A DNA stretch of 64,000 nucleotides from an uncultured Alistipes sp. (GTDB taxonomy: Bacteria > Bacteroidota > Bacteroidia > Bacteroidales > Rikenellaceae), in the NCBI GenBank assembly GCA_937899895.1, contig CALBQR010000058.1, positions 1-64,000 of the forward strand, read 5' to 3'. Shown one piece after another: positions 1 to 8,538 of this stretch. The notes under the pieces were generated by a model, which did not search any database, was not told the DNA's origin, and saw nothing but the letters and a program-made list of their open reading frames with translations. How positions within the stretch are numbered: position 1 is the stretch's first letter; each line of letters opens with the position of its first letter. The position numbers and the translations under genes were made by a program.

Positions 1-324
1 GGTGTGCCGATGGCCGGTCAGCGTTTCTATTGGTTGCACAATACTACGGGCGATGATTCGCAGCAGGTTGGGCAGATGTGTTTCGACGAGAATGGAAATC
101 TCTATGTCGCAACGGCTATGGGTGTGCAGGTGTGCGACCAAAATGGTCGTGTACGAGCGATTTTGCCATTGCCCGATAGTGCTCCGATTCGCTCGCTGGC
201 ATTTGTCGGAACGAAGCTATATGTGATGAATGAACGAGGAGAGATTTTCGTGCGCGAATTGATGGTTTCGGGTGTTCAGCCGTGGCAGACAGCCTTCTCA
301 CCTAAAAGTCAAGGTCAGGGTTGA
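1..324 (+). CDS. SMP-30/gluconolactonase-like beta-propeller protein, C-terminal part (partial)
   Basis: The reading frame is open from the left edge and stops at 322-324, so only the last 107 residues are visible. They contain propeller-blade patterns typical of the SMP-30/gluconolactonase family: a GNLYVATAMGVQV blade, then SLAFVG..LYVMNERGEIF. Family members are calcium-dependent lactonases acting on sugar lactones. The next gene starts 3 bp after the stop, so the two are almost certainly co-transcribed; a lactonase beside a 2-hydroxyacid dehydrogenase suggests sugar-acid metabolism, which is inference. The catalytic residues are off the window, so activity cannot be judged. Confidence 0.75.
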   Translation, partial: GVPMAGQRFYWLHNTTGDDSQQVGQMCFDENGNLYVATAMGVQVCDQNGRVRAILPLPDSAPIRSLAFVGTKLYVMNERGEIFVRELMVSGVQPWQTAFSPKSQGQG

Positions 325-327
325 TAA

Positions 328-1290
328 ATGATTAAAACGAAGATAGATAAGAAGCCAAAAATTGTTTTCTTAGACGAGTATTCGCTGAGTAATGCCGACC
401 TGTCGCGTGTGCGCTCGATGGGTGATTACAGCTCCTACTATAATACGTTGGCCGACGAGGTGGTCGAGCGTGTTGGTGATGCCGAAATTGTGATTACGAA
501 CAAGGTGCCCTTCTCGCGTGAAACGATGAAGGCTCTGCCTAATCTGCGACTGATCTGCGTTGCTGCAACAGGTGTGAATATTATTGATCTCGAAGCTGCC
601 GCAGAGTTCGGGATAGAGGTGCGTAATGCGGCCGGTTATTCGACCGAATCAGTAACTGAAACAACGATTGGCGCAGCGTTGGCATTGTGCAGAAATATAG
701 GCTATTACGATAACTATATAAAGTCGGGTCGCTATTCGGCAGATGGGTTGATGTTTAATTTCGATCGCCCGACTCGTCGCCTTTGCGGTAGCCGTTGGGG
801 TATTATCGGATTGGGTGCAATTGGTCGCAATGTGGCACGTGTTGCGGAGGCTATGGGGTGCGAAGTCGCCTATGCTTCGACTTCGGGCGTACAACGAGAG
901 GAGCCGTGGCCGTGTGTATCGCTTGACGAGCTTTTGGAAACATCTGACGTGGTTTCGATTCATTGTCCGTTGAACGCGGCAACGCGCAATTTAATAGATA
1001 AAGCAAAACTTGATATAATGAAGTCTGACGCTTTGTTAATCAATGTTGCACGTGGTGGTATTGTTGATGAAAAAGCGTTGGCTGAAGCGATCGACACAGG
1101 TAAGATTGGTGGTGCTGCACTTGATGTCTTTGTACATGAGCCGATTGAGGCAGATTCTCCTCTGTTGAAGGTCGAGAAGAGTGATCGATTGTTGCTTTCG
1201 CCGCACAATGCGTGGTCGGCAGCCGAGTCAATTGCTACGTTGGTTGGTTGCATTGAACGTAATATCGAGGAGTATCTTGCTCGTAGATAA
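328..1290 (+). CDS. D-2-hydroxyacid dehydrogenase (glycerate/hydroxypyruvate reductase type)
   Basis: NAD(P)-dependent oxidoreductase of 320 residues, the usual length for the D-isomer-specific 2-hydroxyacid dehydrogenases. The Rossmann motif GLGAIG lies near residues 160-166. The catalytic triad positions are visible: Arg in NVARGG near 241, Glu in VHEP near 270 and His in SPHNAW near 293. Closest in pattern to glycerate dehydrogenase/hydroxypyruvate reductase, but the exact substrate cannot be read from sequence. The start ATG is 3 bp downstream of the preceding lactonase-like gene, indicating an operon. A strong hairpin follows the stop. Confidence 0.88.
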   Translation: MIKTKIDKKPKIVFLDEYSLSNADLSRVRSMGDYSSYYNTLADEVVERVGDAEIVITNKVPFSRETMKALPNLRLICVAATGVNIIDLEAAAEFGIEVRNAAGYSTESVTETTIGAALALCRNIGYYDNYIKSGRYSADGLMFNFDRPTRRLCGSRWGIIGLGAIGRNVARVAEAMGCEVAYASTSGVQREEPWPCVSLDELLETSDVVSIHCPLNAATRNLIDKAKLDIMKSDALLINVARGGIVDEKALAEAIDTGKIGGAALDVFVHEPIEADSPLLKVEKSDRLLLSPHNAWSAAESIATLVGCIERNIEEYLARR

Positions 1291-1310
1291 ATGTTGCAAA
1301 GCAAACAACA

Positions 1311-1345
1311 AACGCCGCCCGAAAAAAAACGAGGCGGCGTTTTTG
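1311..1345 (+). terminator. Rho-independent terminator after the dehydrogenase
   Basis: Perfect 9-bp stem AACGCCGCC/GGCGGCGTT followed by a T-run on the + strand. It sits between the convergent dehydrogenase gene and the M23 peptidase gene. Confidence 0.85.
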
Positions 1346-1379
1346 TGTATTAGGTGATTCGTTGTGTGAAATATCAAGA

Positions 1380-2348
1380 TTAGTCGAACGACTGCATTCC
1401 CGATTGGGCGATCTGCATAATCTTGCGATATTGATCGGGCGACAACTCCATAAAGAAGTAGTGAATAGGATCGACACGCATACCGTTATATCGAACTTCG
1501 TAATGGAGGTGCGGGGCGAGCGATAGACCCGTATTGCCGCTCAATGCTACAATGTCGCCACGGCGCACCGTAGCTCCGCGCTTAACATATACCTTGCTTA
1601 AATGGCTGTATGAGGTGGTGTAGCCGTTGCCGTGATCAATGACGAGAGTACGTCCCGATGTCGAATTTCGAGAGGCGACCTCACTCACACGGCCGTCGGC
1701 TGTTGCGAAAATTCGGGTACCTTCGGGAACGGTATAATCAATGCCCTGATGTGATGTCAGCGTTTTGAAGAACGGGTGAATTCGCATACCGTAAGAGGCA
1801 GTGAGCAGTGTCAGTTCGTCGTTGATAACGGGCTGAATAGCAGGGATATAATTCAACTGACTACCTCGCTCGTTGATGCGGCGCAGCAGCTTGTTGTATG
1901 AGTCCGTCAGATTCTCGATGTTTTTATTCATCGTGGCAACGCGCTCGTTGAACGTGCGCGAGAGAACGTCAGTCGGCTGTCCGACCATACTCTCGTAACG
2001 AGCCCAACGCCCTGCATCACTTGCGCTGCCCATATCGTAAGGATCAGCCTCAAAAAGAATGTTAAATACATTCTTGTCGCGAGCAACAACATTATCCACA
2101 ACGCGCGAAATAGAATCGTAACGTGCGCTCAATACCTTATATTCTTCGCGCAACCGATCGGTCGAGTGCTTGGCGGCGTACTCTGTCGGAGTGTCGAAGA
2201 AGAGCGAAAAACCGAGATAGTAGCAGACGGCCAAACCGATCCAGACGAATGCCTGGATCACACCGCGAACGATCTTTTGCTTCAATCGGCGGCGATAGCG
2301 CATTTTTTCGATGCGCTCGGTGCGGGGGGCTGTATTAGTCTGCTTCAT
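1380..2348 (-). CDS. M23 family metallopeptidase (membrane-anchored), second of a tandem pair
   Basis: Peptidoglycan DD-endopeptidase-type protein of 322 residues. A short cytoplasmic basic N-terminus is followed by one membrane segment (about residues 20-40), a helical region, and a C-terminal LytM domain. Zinc ligands are visible as HQGID (His ~200, Asp ~204) and HLH (~280-282). I chose the ATG at 2348 rather than an upstream start that lies far inside the previous gene; even so it overlaps that gene's 3' end by 14 bp, indicating translational coupling. The partner is a paralogue with the same layout. All metal ligands look intact, so an active enzyme is likely; an EnvC/NlpD-like activator role is an alternative. 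Confidence 0.9.
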   Translation of the reverse strand: MKQTNTAPRTERIEKMRYRRRLKQKIVRGVIQAFVWIGLAVCYYLGFSLFFDTPTEYAAKHSTDRLREEYKVLSARYDSISRVVDNVVARDKNVFNILFEADPYDMGSASDAGRWARYESMVGQPTDVLSRTFNERVATMNKNIENLTDSYNKLLRRINERGSQLNYIPAIQPVINDELTLLTASYGMRIHPFFKTLTSHQGIDYTVPEGTRIFATADGRVSEVASRNSTSGRTLVIDHGNGYTTSYSHLSKVYVKRGATVRRGDIVALSGNTGLSLAPHLHYEVRYNGMRVDPIHYFFMELSPDQYRKIMQIAQSGMQSFD

Positions 2349-3309
2349 AAGTAGTTTCACGTGCCGAGCTGATGATATCCTCAAACTCTTCGGCACTCAT
2401 ATTCTTGTTAATGTAATTGATCGGATTTACGTGATGTCCCATATATATCACCTCATAATGGAGGTGAGGGCCTGTTGAGATACCCGTATTACCCAGATCT
2501 GCAATGCGTTGGCCGCGCATAATCTTATCGCCCTCCTTGACCCATACCTTATCCAGATGGGCATAACGTGTTTGGTAACCAAACTCGTGGTCGATGACAA
2601 TCTGTGTGCCGTAGCCGCGACGCGAACGGGTGATCTCAACCTCCTTTACTGTGCCGTTGCCCGTAGCATAAACCGGATCGCCGATGTGGCCGCCGAGGTC
2701 GATGCCCTTGTGAGGTCGCCAAATGTGCAGTTTGGGGTGGAAACGCATACCGTACGCGCCGATGTGGCCTTTAAGTAACTTCTTGTCAATCGGCATAATA
2801 GCGGGTACAGCCAATGACATATTCTCCTTATTCTTTGCCAAAATCTGCAACTCGTCGAACGAACGCGATTCGAGATAGGTCTTGCGCGTGAGTTCATCGA
2901 GCTTGATCCACGTCGAGGTCATCAGCGACGAGTAGTCATCGCCGCGCAATGCGGCATATTTCGAGTCGGGATAGGGCGAATAGATGCCGTCGATCGAGAG
3001 TGTGTCGGCTGCAAACAGCGTACGATAGACGCGGTTGTCGCGGTGCTTGATCTCGTTCAGCTGATTCATCGAGGCGTCGATCTTACTTTGCAGAATACGA
3101 TACTTTATGATTAGCTCGTTATTCTCGCGGTGGATGCGATATAGTTTCGGGGTATAAAAGAAATACGAAAAGATCGCATTAAAGATCGAAGCGAGGATAA
3201 AAGCGATGAGAATTTTACGCAAAAGGCGATAATACCGCAGCTTGAAAGGGGCGGTTACGACCTCGTAAGTGAGGGTTTGAGGGTTAAATTTGTACTCTTT
3301 TTTAGCCAT
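2335..3309 (-). CDS. M23 family metallopeptidase (membrane-anchored), first of a tandem pair
   Basis: 324-residue protein with a membrane segment near residues 33-53, a coiled/helical spacer and a C-terminal LytM (peptidase M23) domain. Ligands: HKGID (His ~200, Asp ~204) and HLH (~281). The start at 3309 (MAKKEYKF) is preferred over an upstream in-frame ATG because it fits the promoter and the paralogue. It is transcribed divergently from alaS; the promoter elements of the two overlap. It is followed by, and overlaps, its paralogue, so the pair forms a two-gene operon for cell-wall remodelling (inferred). Confidence 0.9.
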   Translation of the reverse strand: MAKKEYKFNPQTLTYEVVTAPFKLRYYRLLRKILIAFILASIFNAIFSYFFYTPKLYRIHRENNELIIKYRILQSKIDASMNQLNEIKHRDNRVYRTLFAADTLSIDGIYSPYPDSKYAALRGDDYSSLMTSTWIKLDELTRKTYLESRSFDELQILAKNKENMSLAVPAIMPIDKKLLKGHIGAYGMRFHPKLHIWRPHKGIDLGGHIGDPVYATGNGTVKEVEITRSRRGYGTQIVIDHEFGYQTRYAHLDKVWVKEGDKIMRGQRIADLGNTGISTGPHLHYEVIYMGHHVNPINYINKNMSAEEFEDIISSARETTYEAD

Positions 3310-3330
3310 TGTGTAAAAAACGCTTCGCAT

Positions 3331-3364
3331 TTTGGGCAAAATTACAGCAAAATGTGTAACTTTG
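3331..3364 (+). promoter_or_regulatory. alaS promoter
   Basis: -7 box TAACTTTG at 3357-3364 with TTTG at 3331-3334, spacing 22 bp, close to the Bacteroidetes primary-sigma consensus. Confidence 0.6.
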
Positions 3365-3368
3365 CAAG
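3337..3368 (-). promoter_or_regulatory. Promoter of the M23 peptidase pair
   Basis: On the minus strand TAATTTTG (3344-3337) fits the -7 box and CTTG (3368-3365) lies 20 bp upstream. It interlocks with the divergent alaS promoter. Confidence 0.5.
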
Positions 3369-3377
3369 TTCTCGCGT

Positions 3378-3409
3378 GTAATAAAACGAACGCGCGCGGG
3401 ATTTATTAC
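3378..3409 (+). other. Leader hairpin upstream of alaS
   Basis: Inverted repeat GTAATAAA (3378-3385) / TTTATTAC (3402-3409) lies inside the predicted alaS 5' leader. It has no T-run, so it is not a terminator. A regulatory role is possible but unproven. Confidence 0.4.
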
Positions 3410-3445
3410 CCACTTTTGGAAATAAATAGACATAAAATAGAGACA

Positions 3446-6070
3446 ATGGAAAGTAATAAGATCAGAGAGGCTTTTCTCAAATTTTTTGAGAGCAAAGGCC
3501 ATATGGTAGTGCCTTCGGCACCGATGGTTGTGAAGAACGACCCTACGCTGATGTTTACCAATGCAGGTATGAACCAGTTTAAGGATATGTTCTTGGGTAA
3601 CGCCCCGATTAAGGCTCCGCGTGTTTGCGATACGCAGAAGTGCTTGCGCGTTTCGGGTAAGCATAACGACTTGGAGGAGGTAGGACACGATACCTATCAC
3701 CACACAATGTTTGAGATGCTCGGTAACTGGTCGTTTGGCGACTACTTTAAGAAAGAGGCTATCGAGTGGGCGTGGGAGTTGCTGACCGAGGTGTATAAAT
3801 TGCCCAAGGAGCGTATGTATGCAACCGTATTCGAGGGCTCGGAGGAGGACGGTGTGCCGTTCGATCAGGAGGCTTACGATTTCTGGCTGCGCTTCCTGCC
3901 TGCCGATCATATCATTCGCGGTAACAAGAAGGATAACTTCTGGGAGATGGGCGACACGGGTCCGTGCGGTCCTTGTAGCGAGATTCACTTCGACTTGCGT
4001 GATGAGTCGGAGATCGCTTTGATCCCCGGTCGTGAGATGGTAAATAAGGATCATCCGCAGGTGATCGAGATCTGGAACAACGTATTTATGCAGTTCAACC
4101 GTAAGGCCAATGGCTCGTTGGAGCCGCTGCCGAAGAGCCACGTAGATACGGGTATGGGCTTCGAGCGTCTGTGTATGATTTTGCAGGGCAAGAAGTCGAA
4201 CTACGATACTGATGTGTTCCAGCCGACAATCAAACGATTGGCTGATATGTGCGGCAAACAGTATGGTGTTGATGAAAAGTGCGACGTAGCAATGCGTGTA
4301 ATCGCTGACCACCTGCGCGCTATTGCATTCTCGATTGCCGATGGTCAGTTGCCCTCGAATGTTAAGGCGGGTTATGTGATCCGTCGAATCCTGCGCCGTG
4401 CAGTGCGTTATGGTTACACCTACCTCGGTTTCAACGAGCCGTTTATCTGCTGGTTGGTAGCGGGTTTGGTTGAGCAGATGGGTGATCAGTTCCCCGAACT
4501 GCGCGCACAGCAGACACTGATCGAGAAGGTGATCTCGGAGGAGGAGAGCTCGTTCTTGCGTACGCTGGCTACGGGTATCAATCTGCTTGATGATGTAATT
4601 CGTCGTGCCAAGGCTGAGGGTAAGAGTCAGATCAGTGGCCGCGATGCATTCCTGCTCTATGATACTTATGGTTTCCCGATCGACCTGACCGATCTGATTG
4701 CTCGCGAGCAGGGCGTTGAGGTTGATCTGCCCGCATTCGAGAAGGAGTTGCAGGCGCAGAAGGAGCGTTCGCGTAATGCTGCGGCTGTGGCAACCGACGA
4801 TTGGGTTGAGGTGATGGCAATTGACGAGAGTAAATTTACGGGCTACGATACGTTGGTTGATGAGGTGCGCATTGCACGTTATCGCCGCGTAACCACCAAG
4901 GGCAAGAGCTACTATCAGATCGTATTCGATCACACTCCGTTCTATGGTAATTCGGGTGGTCAGGTTGGCGACGTTGGTACGATTGAGGCCGATGGCGAGC
5001 GCGTGGCAATTACCGATACGCAGAAGGAGAATGGTCTGACGATCCATATCACCGATACGCTGCCGTCGAATGTCGAGGCTACGTTCCGTGCAGAGGTTAA
5101 TGCCGAGAAGCGTCAGGCATCGGCTAACAACCACACCGCAACTCACCTGTTGCACGCAGCATTGCGTAAGGTGTTGGGTACGCACGTTGAGCAGAAGGGC
5201 TCGATGGTGTCGCCGATGGGCTTGCGTTTCGATTTCTCGCACTTCCAGAAGGTAACCAACGAACAGTTGCGCGAGGTTGAGCAGCTGGTAAATGCTGCAA
5301 TTCGTGCCAACAGTCCTCTCAATGAGCGTCGTGAGTGCCCGATTGATGAGGCTCGTGAGGCTGGTGCTATGATGCTCTTCGGTGAGAAGTATGGCGATAA
5401 GGTACGTATGGTACGTTTTGGCGACTCGGTCGAGTTGTGTGGTGGTACTCATACTTCGGCTACGGGTAATATCGGTGTATTCAAGATTATGACCGAGAGC
5501 GCAATTTCGGCAGGTGTTCGCCGTATCGAGGCTGTTACGGGCGTGGGTGCCGAGAAGGTGCTCTATGCTGCTGAGGATACGATTCGCCAAATCGAGGAGT
5601 TCTTCCATAACTCGAAGATTGTCCCTGCAATTCAGAGACTGATTGAGAGTAACGACGCTTTGAGCCACGAAGTTGAGCAGATGCGTCGTGAGCAGATCAC
5701 CGCAATGGCTGAGAAGTTGGCTAAGGCGTGCCCTGAAACCAATGGTATGCAGTTGATCGCACGTACGGTTGATCGTCCGACCGAGTTTGTGAAGGATTTG
5801 GCCTATAACTTGCGTGCTACGATGCCTCGTCTGGTGTTTGTTGCCGGTTCGGTTGCCGGTGGCAAAGCTACGCTGACAATTATGCTCGGCGATGAGATTG
5901 TTGCTGCTGGTGTCAATGCGTCGCAGGTAGTTCGCACGGCAGCCAAAGAGATCAATGGCGGTGGCGGTGGCCAGCCCTTCTTCGCTACGGCGGGTGGTAA
6001 GAATCCCGACGGTATGCAGAAGGCTATCGATGTTGCTGTTGAGTTGATCAAAAATGAGTTGAATAAATAA
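3446..6070 (+). CDS. alaS: Alanyl-tRNA synthetase
   Basis: Charges tRNA-Ala with alanine in the cytoplasm. The 874-residue product matches the usual length of about 875. The N-terminal class II catalytic domain begins MESNKIREAFLKFFESKGH and includes TNAGMNQFKD. The editing domain shows the zinc motif HTATH (about residues 562-566) and CGGTH (about 665-669), followed by the C-terminal DHHA1-type domain. The open frame extends upstream to 3332, but the ATG at 3446 matches the family start and lies after the predicted promoter and leader hairpin. gpmI follows after 17 bp, so the two probably share a transcript. Confidence 0.98.
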   Translation: MESNKIREAFLKFFESKGHMVVPSAPMVVKNDPTLMFTNAGMNQFKDMFLGNAPIKAPRVCDTQKCLRVSGKHNDLEEVGHDTYHHTMFEMLGNWSFGDYFKKEAIEWAWELLTEVYKLPKERMYATVFEGSEEDGVPFDQEAYDFWLRFLPADHIIRGNKKDNFWEMGDTGPCGPCSEIHFDLRDESEIALIPGREMVNKDHPQVIEIWNNVFMQFNRKANGSLEPLPKSHVDTGMGFERLCMILQGKKSNYDTDVFQPTIKRLADMCGKQYGVDEKCDVAMRVIADHLRAIAFSIADGQLPSNVKAGYVIRRILRRAVRYGYTYLGFNEPFICWLVAGLVEQMGDQFPELRAQQTLIEKVISEEESSFLRTLATGINLLDDVIRRAKAEGKSQISGRDAFLLYDTYGFPIDLTDLIAREQGVEVDLPAFEKELQAQKERSRNAAAVATDDWVEVMAIDESKFTGYDTLVDEVRIARYRRVTTKGKSYYQIVFDHTPFYGNSGGQVGDVGTIEADGERVAITDTQKENGLTIHITDTLPSNVEATFRAEVNAEKRQASANNHTATHLLHAALRKVLGTHVEQKGSMVSPMGLRFDFSHFQKVTNEQLREVEQLVNAAIRANSPLNERRECPIDEAREAGAMMLFGEKYGDKVRMVRFGDSVELCGGTHTSATGNIGVFKIMTESAISAGVRRIEAVTGVGAEKVLYAAEDTIRQIEEFFHNSKIVPAIQRLIESNDALSHEVEQMRREQITAMAEKLAKACPETNGMQLIARTVDRPTEFVKDLAYNLRATMPRLVFVAGSVAGGKATLTIMLGDEIVAAGVNASQVVRTAAKEINGGGGGQPFFATAGGKNPDGMQKAIDVAVELIKNELNK

Positions 6071-6087
6071 AAAGATACAGAACAAGT

Positions 6088-7617
6088 ATGGAAAAGAAGA
6101 AGGTTTTGCTGATGATCCTCGATGGTTGGGGCATTGGCAACAAATCGAAGGGAGATGTGATCTATACGGTCAATCCTCCCTATATTTCGGCAATGACCGA
6201 GAAGTATCCTCACGCAGAGTTGCGCACCGATGGTGAGAACGTTGGTCTGCCCAACGGCCAGATGGGTAACTCGGAGGTGGGCCACCTTAATATTGGTGCT
6301 GGTCGTATCGTTTATCAGGATTTGGTAAAGATCAACCGTGCGGCAGCCGATGGCTCGATTATGCAGAATAAGGAGATCGTTGCGGCGTTCGAGTATGCAA
6401 AGAAGAATGGCGTGAATGTTCACTTTATGGGTTTGGTTTCTGACGGTGGTGTTCACTCGTCGCTCGACCATCTGTTCACGCTGTGCAACATCTCGAAAGA
6501 GTATGGTATTGAGAACACCTTTGTTCACTGCTTTATGGACGGTCGCGATACCGATCCTCGCAGTGGTAAGGGCTTCATCGAGCAGTTGCAGAACCATATG
6601 GCAAAGACGACCGGTCGCATTGCGTCGATCATCGGTCGCTACTATGCAATGGACCGCGACAAGCGTTGGGAGCGTGTAAAGATTGCTTACGATCAGTTGG
6701 TTAATGGTGTAGGTGAGCCTTCGAGTGATATGGTTGAGGCTATGCAGAAGTCGTATGACGAGGGTGTAACCGATGAGTTTGTTAAGCCGATCGTGGCAAT
6801 TGATGCAGAGGGTCAGGTTGTGGGCACAATCAAGCCTAACGACGTGGTGATCTTCTTTAACTATCGTAACGACCGTGCAAAGGAGCTTACAATCGTGCTG
6901 ACGCAGCAGGATATGCCCGAAGAGGGTATGAAGACTATGCCGTTGTACTACTGCTGTATGACTCCGTACGATGCAAATTTCAAGGGCCTGCACATTCTGT
7001 TCGATAAGGAGAATGTACAGAATACCATTGGTGAGTATGTGTCGAAATTGGGTTTGAAGCAGTTGCGTATTGCCGAGACCGAGAAGTATGCACACGTAAC
7101 CTTCTTCCTTAACGGCGGTCGTGAGGCAATGTTCGAGAACGAGGAGCGTATTTTGGTTGCATCGCCGAAGGTCGCTACTTACGATTTGCAGCCTGAAATG
7201 AGTGCTTACGAGGTTAAGGATAAGTTGGTTGAGGCTCTGGGCGAGCAGAAGTATGACTTTATCTGCTTGAACTTCGCTAATGGCGATATGGTTGGCCATA
7301 CGGGTATCTATGACGCAATCGTTAAGGCGGTTAAGGCGGTCGATGAGTGTGTTGCTGCGGTTGTTGAGGCAGCCATTGCAAATGGCTATGAGGTTGTTCA
7401 GATTGCCGATCACGGTAACGCTGACAATGCAATCAACGAGGATGGCTCGGCAAATACGGCTCACTCGTTGAATCCCGTACCCATTGTGGTTGTTTCGGAT
7501 CGCGTAGCAAAGGTTGAGAATGGTGTTCTGGCTGATGTGGCTCCGACCGTTTTGAAATTGATGGGCTTGGAGCAGCCTGCCGAGATGACCGGTAAGGCCC
7601 TGATTGAGTTCAAGTAG
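6088..7617 (+). CDS. gpmI: 2,3-bisphosphoglycerate-independent phosphoglycerate mutase
   Basis: Interconverts 3- and 2-phosphoglycerate in glycolysis; manganese-dependent. The 509-residue length is typical. The alkaline-phosphatase-superfamily metal site starts at LMILDGWGIG (residues 8-17); the phosphoserine intermediate is in NSEVGH (Ser ~62), and the C-terminal metal ligands are seen in NFANGDMVGHTG and ADHGNADN. It directly follows alaS, and a strong hairpin terminator lies 25 bp after the stop. Confidence 0.97.
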   Translation: MEKKKVLLMILDGWGIGNKSKGDVIYTVNPPYISAMTEKYPHAELRTDGENVGLPNGQMGNSEVGHLNIGAGRIVYQDLVKINRAAADGSIMQNKEIVAAFEYAKKNGVNVHFMGLVSDGGVHSSLDHLFTLCNISKEYGIENTFVHCFMDGRDTDPRSGKGFIEQLQNHMAKTTGRIASIIGRYYAMDRDKRWERVKIAYDQLVNGVGEPSSDMVEAMQKSYDEGVTDEFVKPIVAIDAEGQVVGTIKPNDVVIFFNYRNDRAKELTIVLTQQDMPEEGMKTMPLYYCCMTPYDANFKGLHILFDKENVQNTIGEYVSKLGLKQLRIAETEKYAHVTFFLNGGREAMFENEERILVASPKVATYDLQPEMSAYEVKDKLVEALGEQKYDFICLNFANGDMVGHTGIYDAIVKAVKAVDECVAAVVEAAIANGYEVVQIADHGNADNAINEDGSANTAHSLNPVPIVVVSDRVAKVENGVLADVAPTVLKLMGLEQPAEMTGKALIEFK

Positions 7618-7641
7618 GCTTGATAAGCTGATATAAATGCA

Positions 7642-7680
7642 AAGCGCAACGGGAGAGATCTCGTTGCGCTTAATTTTTTT
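7642..7680 (+). terminator. Terminator of alaS-gpmI
   Basis: 10-bp perfect stem AAGCGCAACG/CGTTGCGCTT (7642-7651 / 7662-7671), followed by a run of seven T. Confidence 0.9.
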
Positions 7681-7686
7681 AATTGA

Positions 7687-7857
7687 CTATTTGCTCTTTT
7701 TTGTGCTCTTTTTCTTCCACTTTCGGTGATCGATCGGGTCGATAATGCGTTGGCGGCGGCGACATTTGAGATAATGCGCACCGAGAGCCGCAGCAAATGC
7801 TACCACGCCCAAAATAAGAATCAATATGATAAAATCGAATATAGTCTGATTAGCCAT
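7687..7857 (-). CDS. Small single-pass membrane protein (56 aa), paralogue A
   Basis: A 56-residue frame starting MANQTIFDF, with one strongly hydrophobic segment (residues 8-29), then a basic KCRRRQR stretch and a very lysine-rich tail. No signal-peptidase site is evident, so an N-out, C-in anchor is likely (inference). A purine-rich GAGGAG lies about 4-9 bases upstream of the ATG, a good ribosome-binding site for this genome, and a TATATTTG -7 box is at 7904-7897. The next gene region (8142-8288) encodes a shorter protein with the same pattern xNxTxFxF, LG..AF, K.RR, D.RK. I recognise no family. Confidence 0.65.
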   Translation of the reverse strand: MANQTIFDFIILILILGVVAFAAALGAHYLKCRRRQRIIDPIDHRKWKKKSTKKSK

Positions 7858-7896
7858 TCACACTCCTCTTTACTCTCTTGTTTTATTTCTCGACTG

Positions 7897-7904
7897 CAAA
7901 TATA
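7897..7904 (-). promoter_or_regulatory. -7 box for the small membrane protein
   Basis: TATATTTG on the minus strand, about 40 bases upstream of the ATG at 7857. No convincing -33 box. A run of nine C lies just upstream at 7926-7934. Confidence 0.45.
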
Positions 7905-8141
7905 GTAAAATATTGGTCAAAAAATCCCCCCCCCTCAAAAAAGCGAAAATAAAGTTTTTTTAGATCAAAAAAGGTATTGAGAAAGTATATCGAGAAATGT
8001 TGCGAAATTATCGGATCGGGGGTGTGATTTGATGTGCGATAAGCCGTGTTTAGGGTGAGCGAGTGGGTGTGTTGTCGGCCGCAAAAAATGCCGCAACAAT
8101 TTGTGTGTCATTGCGGTATGGTTGCGTGTGAGGTCTGAATA

Positions 8142-8288
8142 TTAATGCTTGTATTTGCGATAATCGGTCGCGCTGGTCAAGCGATTGATTCTCCGAATTT
8201 TCCAAGCAAATTTTATCATCGCGCAAATAAATGCCAATAAGCCCAAACCCAATAAAAAGATAACAAACTCGAAAACTGTATTATCCAT
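8142..8288 (-). CDS. Small single-pass membrane protein (48 aa), paralogue B
   Basis: A 48-residue frame beginning MDNTVFEFVIF with one transmembrane segment (residues 6-27), then KIRRINR and ending DYRKYKH. It aligns without large gaps to the 56-residue protein at 7687-7857: NxT(V/I)F(D/E)F at the start, LG and AF inside the membrane segment, K.RR after it, D.RK near the end. Two paralogues in the same orientation, separated by only 284 bp, support both as real genes. Function unknown. No clear promoter; the 284 bp between the two holds nothing else I recognise, nor does 8289-8483. Confidence 0.6.
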   Translation of the reverse strand: MDNTVFEFVIFLLGLGLLAFICAMIKFAWKIRRINRLTSATDYRKYKH

Positions 8289-8483
8289 TGCTAAATCTCG
8301 TTAAATATAGTGCTCAAAATTGTTCGCCCGACAGCGTGTAAAAATTGTGCCACGATTCTCAATTGGTGCATAATTGGTGGAAATATCTTAAAATGGAATC
8401 TTTTGGTTTGTTGTGTTTGTCTGTAAGTGAGATTGAGGCGCCTTTGGTTTAGGGTTGTGCTCCCAAAAAGAGTGTTGATGTGG

Positions 8484-8515
8484 TTTGCAAATTTCGTTTA
8501 TAATTTGTAATTTTG
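8484..8515 (+). promoter_or_regulatory. Promoter of the MFS transporter gene
   Basis: TTTG at 8484-8487, 20 bp, TAATTTTG at 8508-8515: a complete match to the Bacteroidetes promoter. Transcription should start near 8520, leaving a very short leader. Confidence 0.7.
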
Positions 8516-8538
8516 AAATGGATTAAATGTGGCAAACT

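Noticed and set aside
3302..6085. Very long (927-codon) open frame antisense to alaS
   Set aside because: It lies exactly opposite a confirmed alaS gene; the translation is low-complexity His/Arg/Leu/Thr-rich without motifs. Long antisense frames arise from codon bias here.
5803..7464. 553-codon frame antisense to alaS-gpmI
   Set aside because: Same reason: shadow of gpmI codon usage, no recognisable domain.
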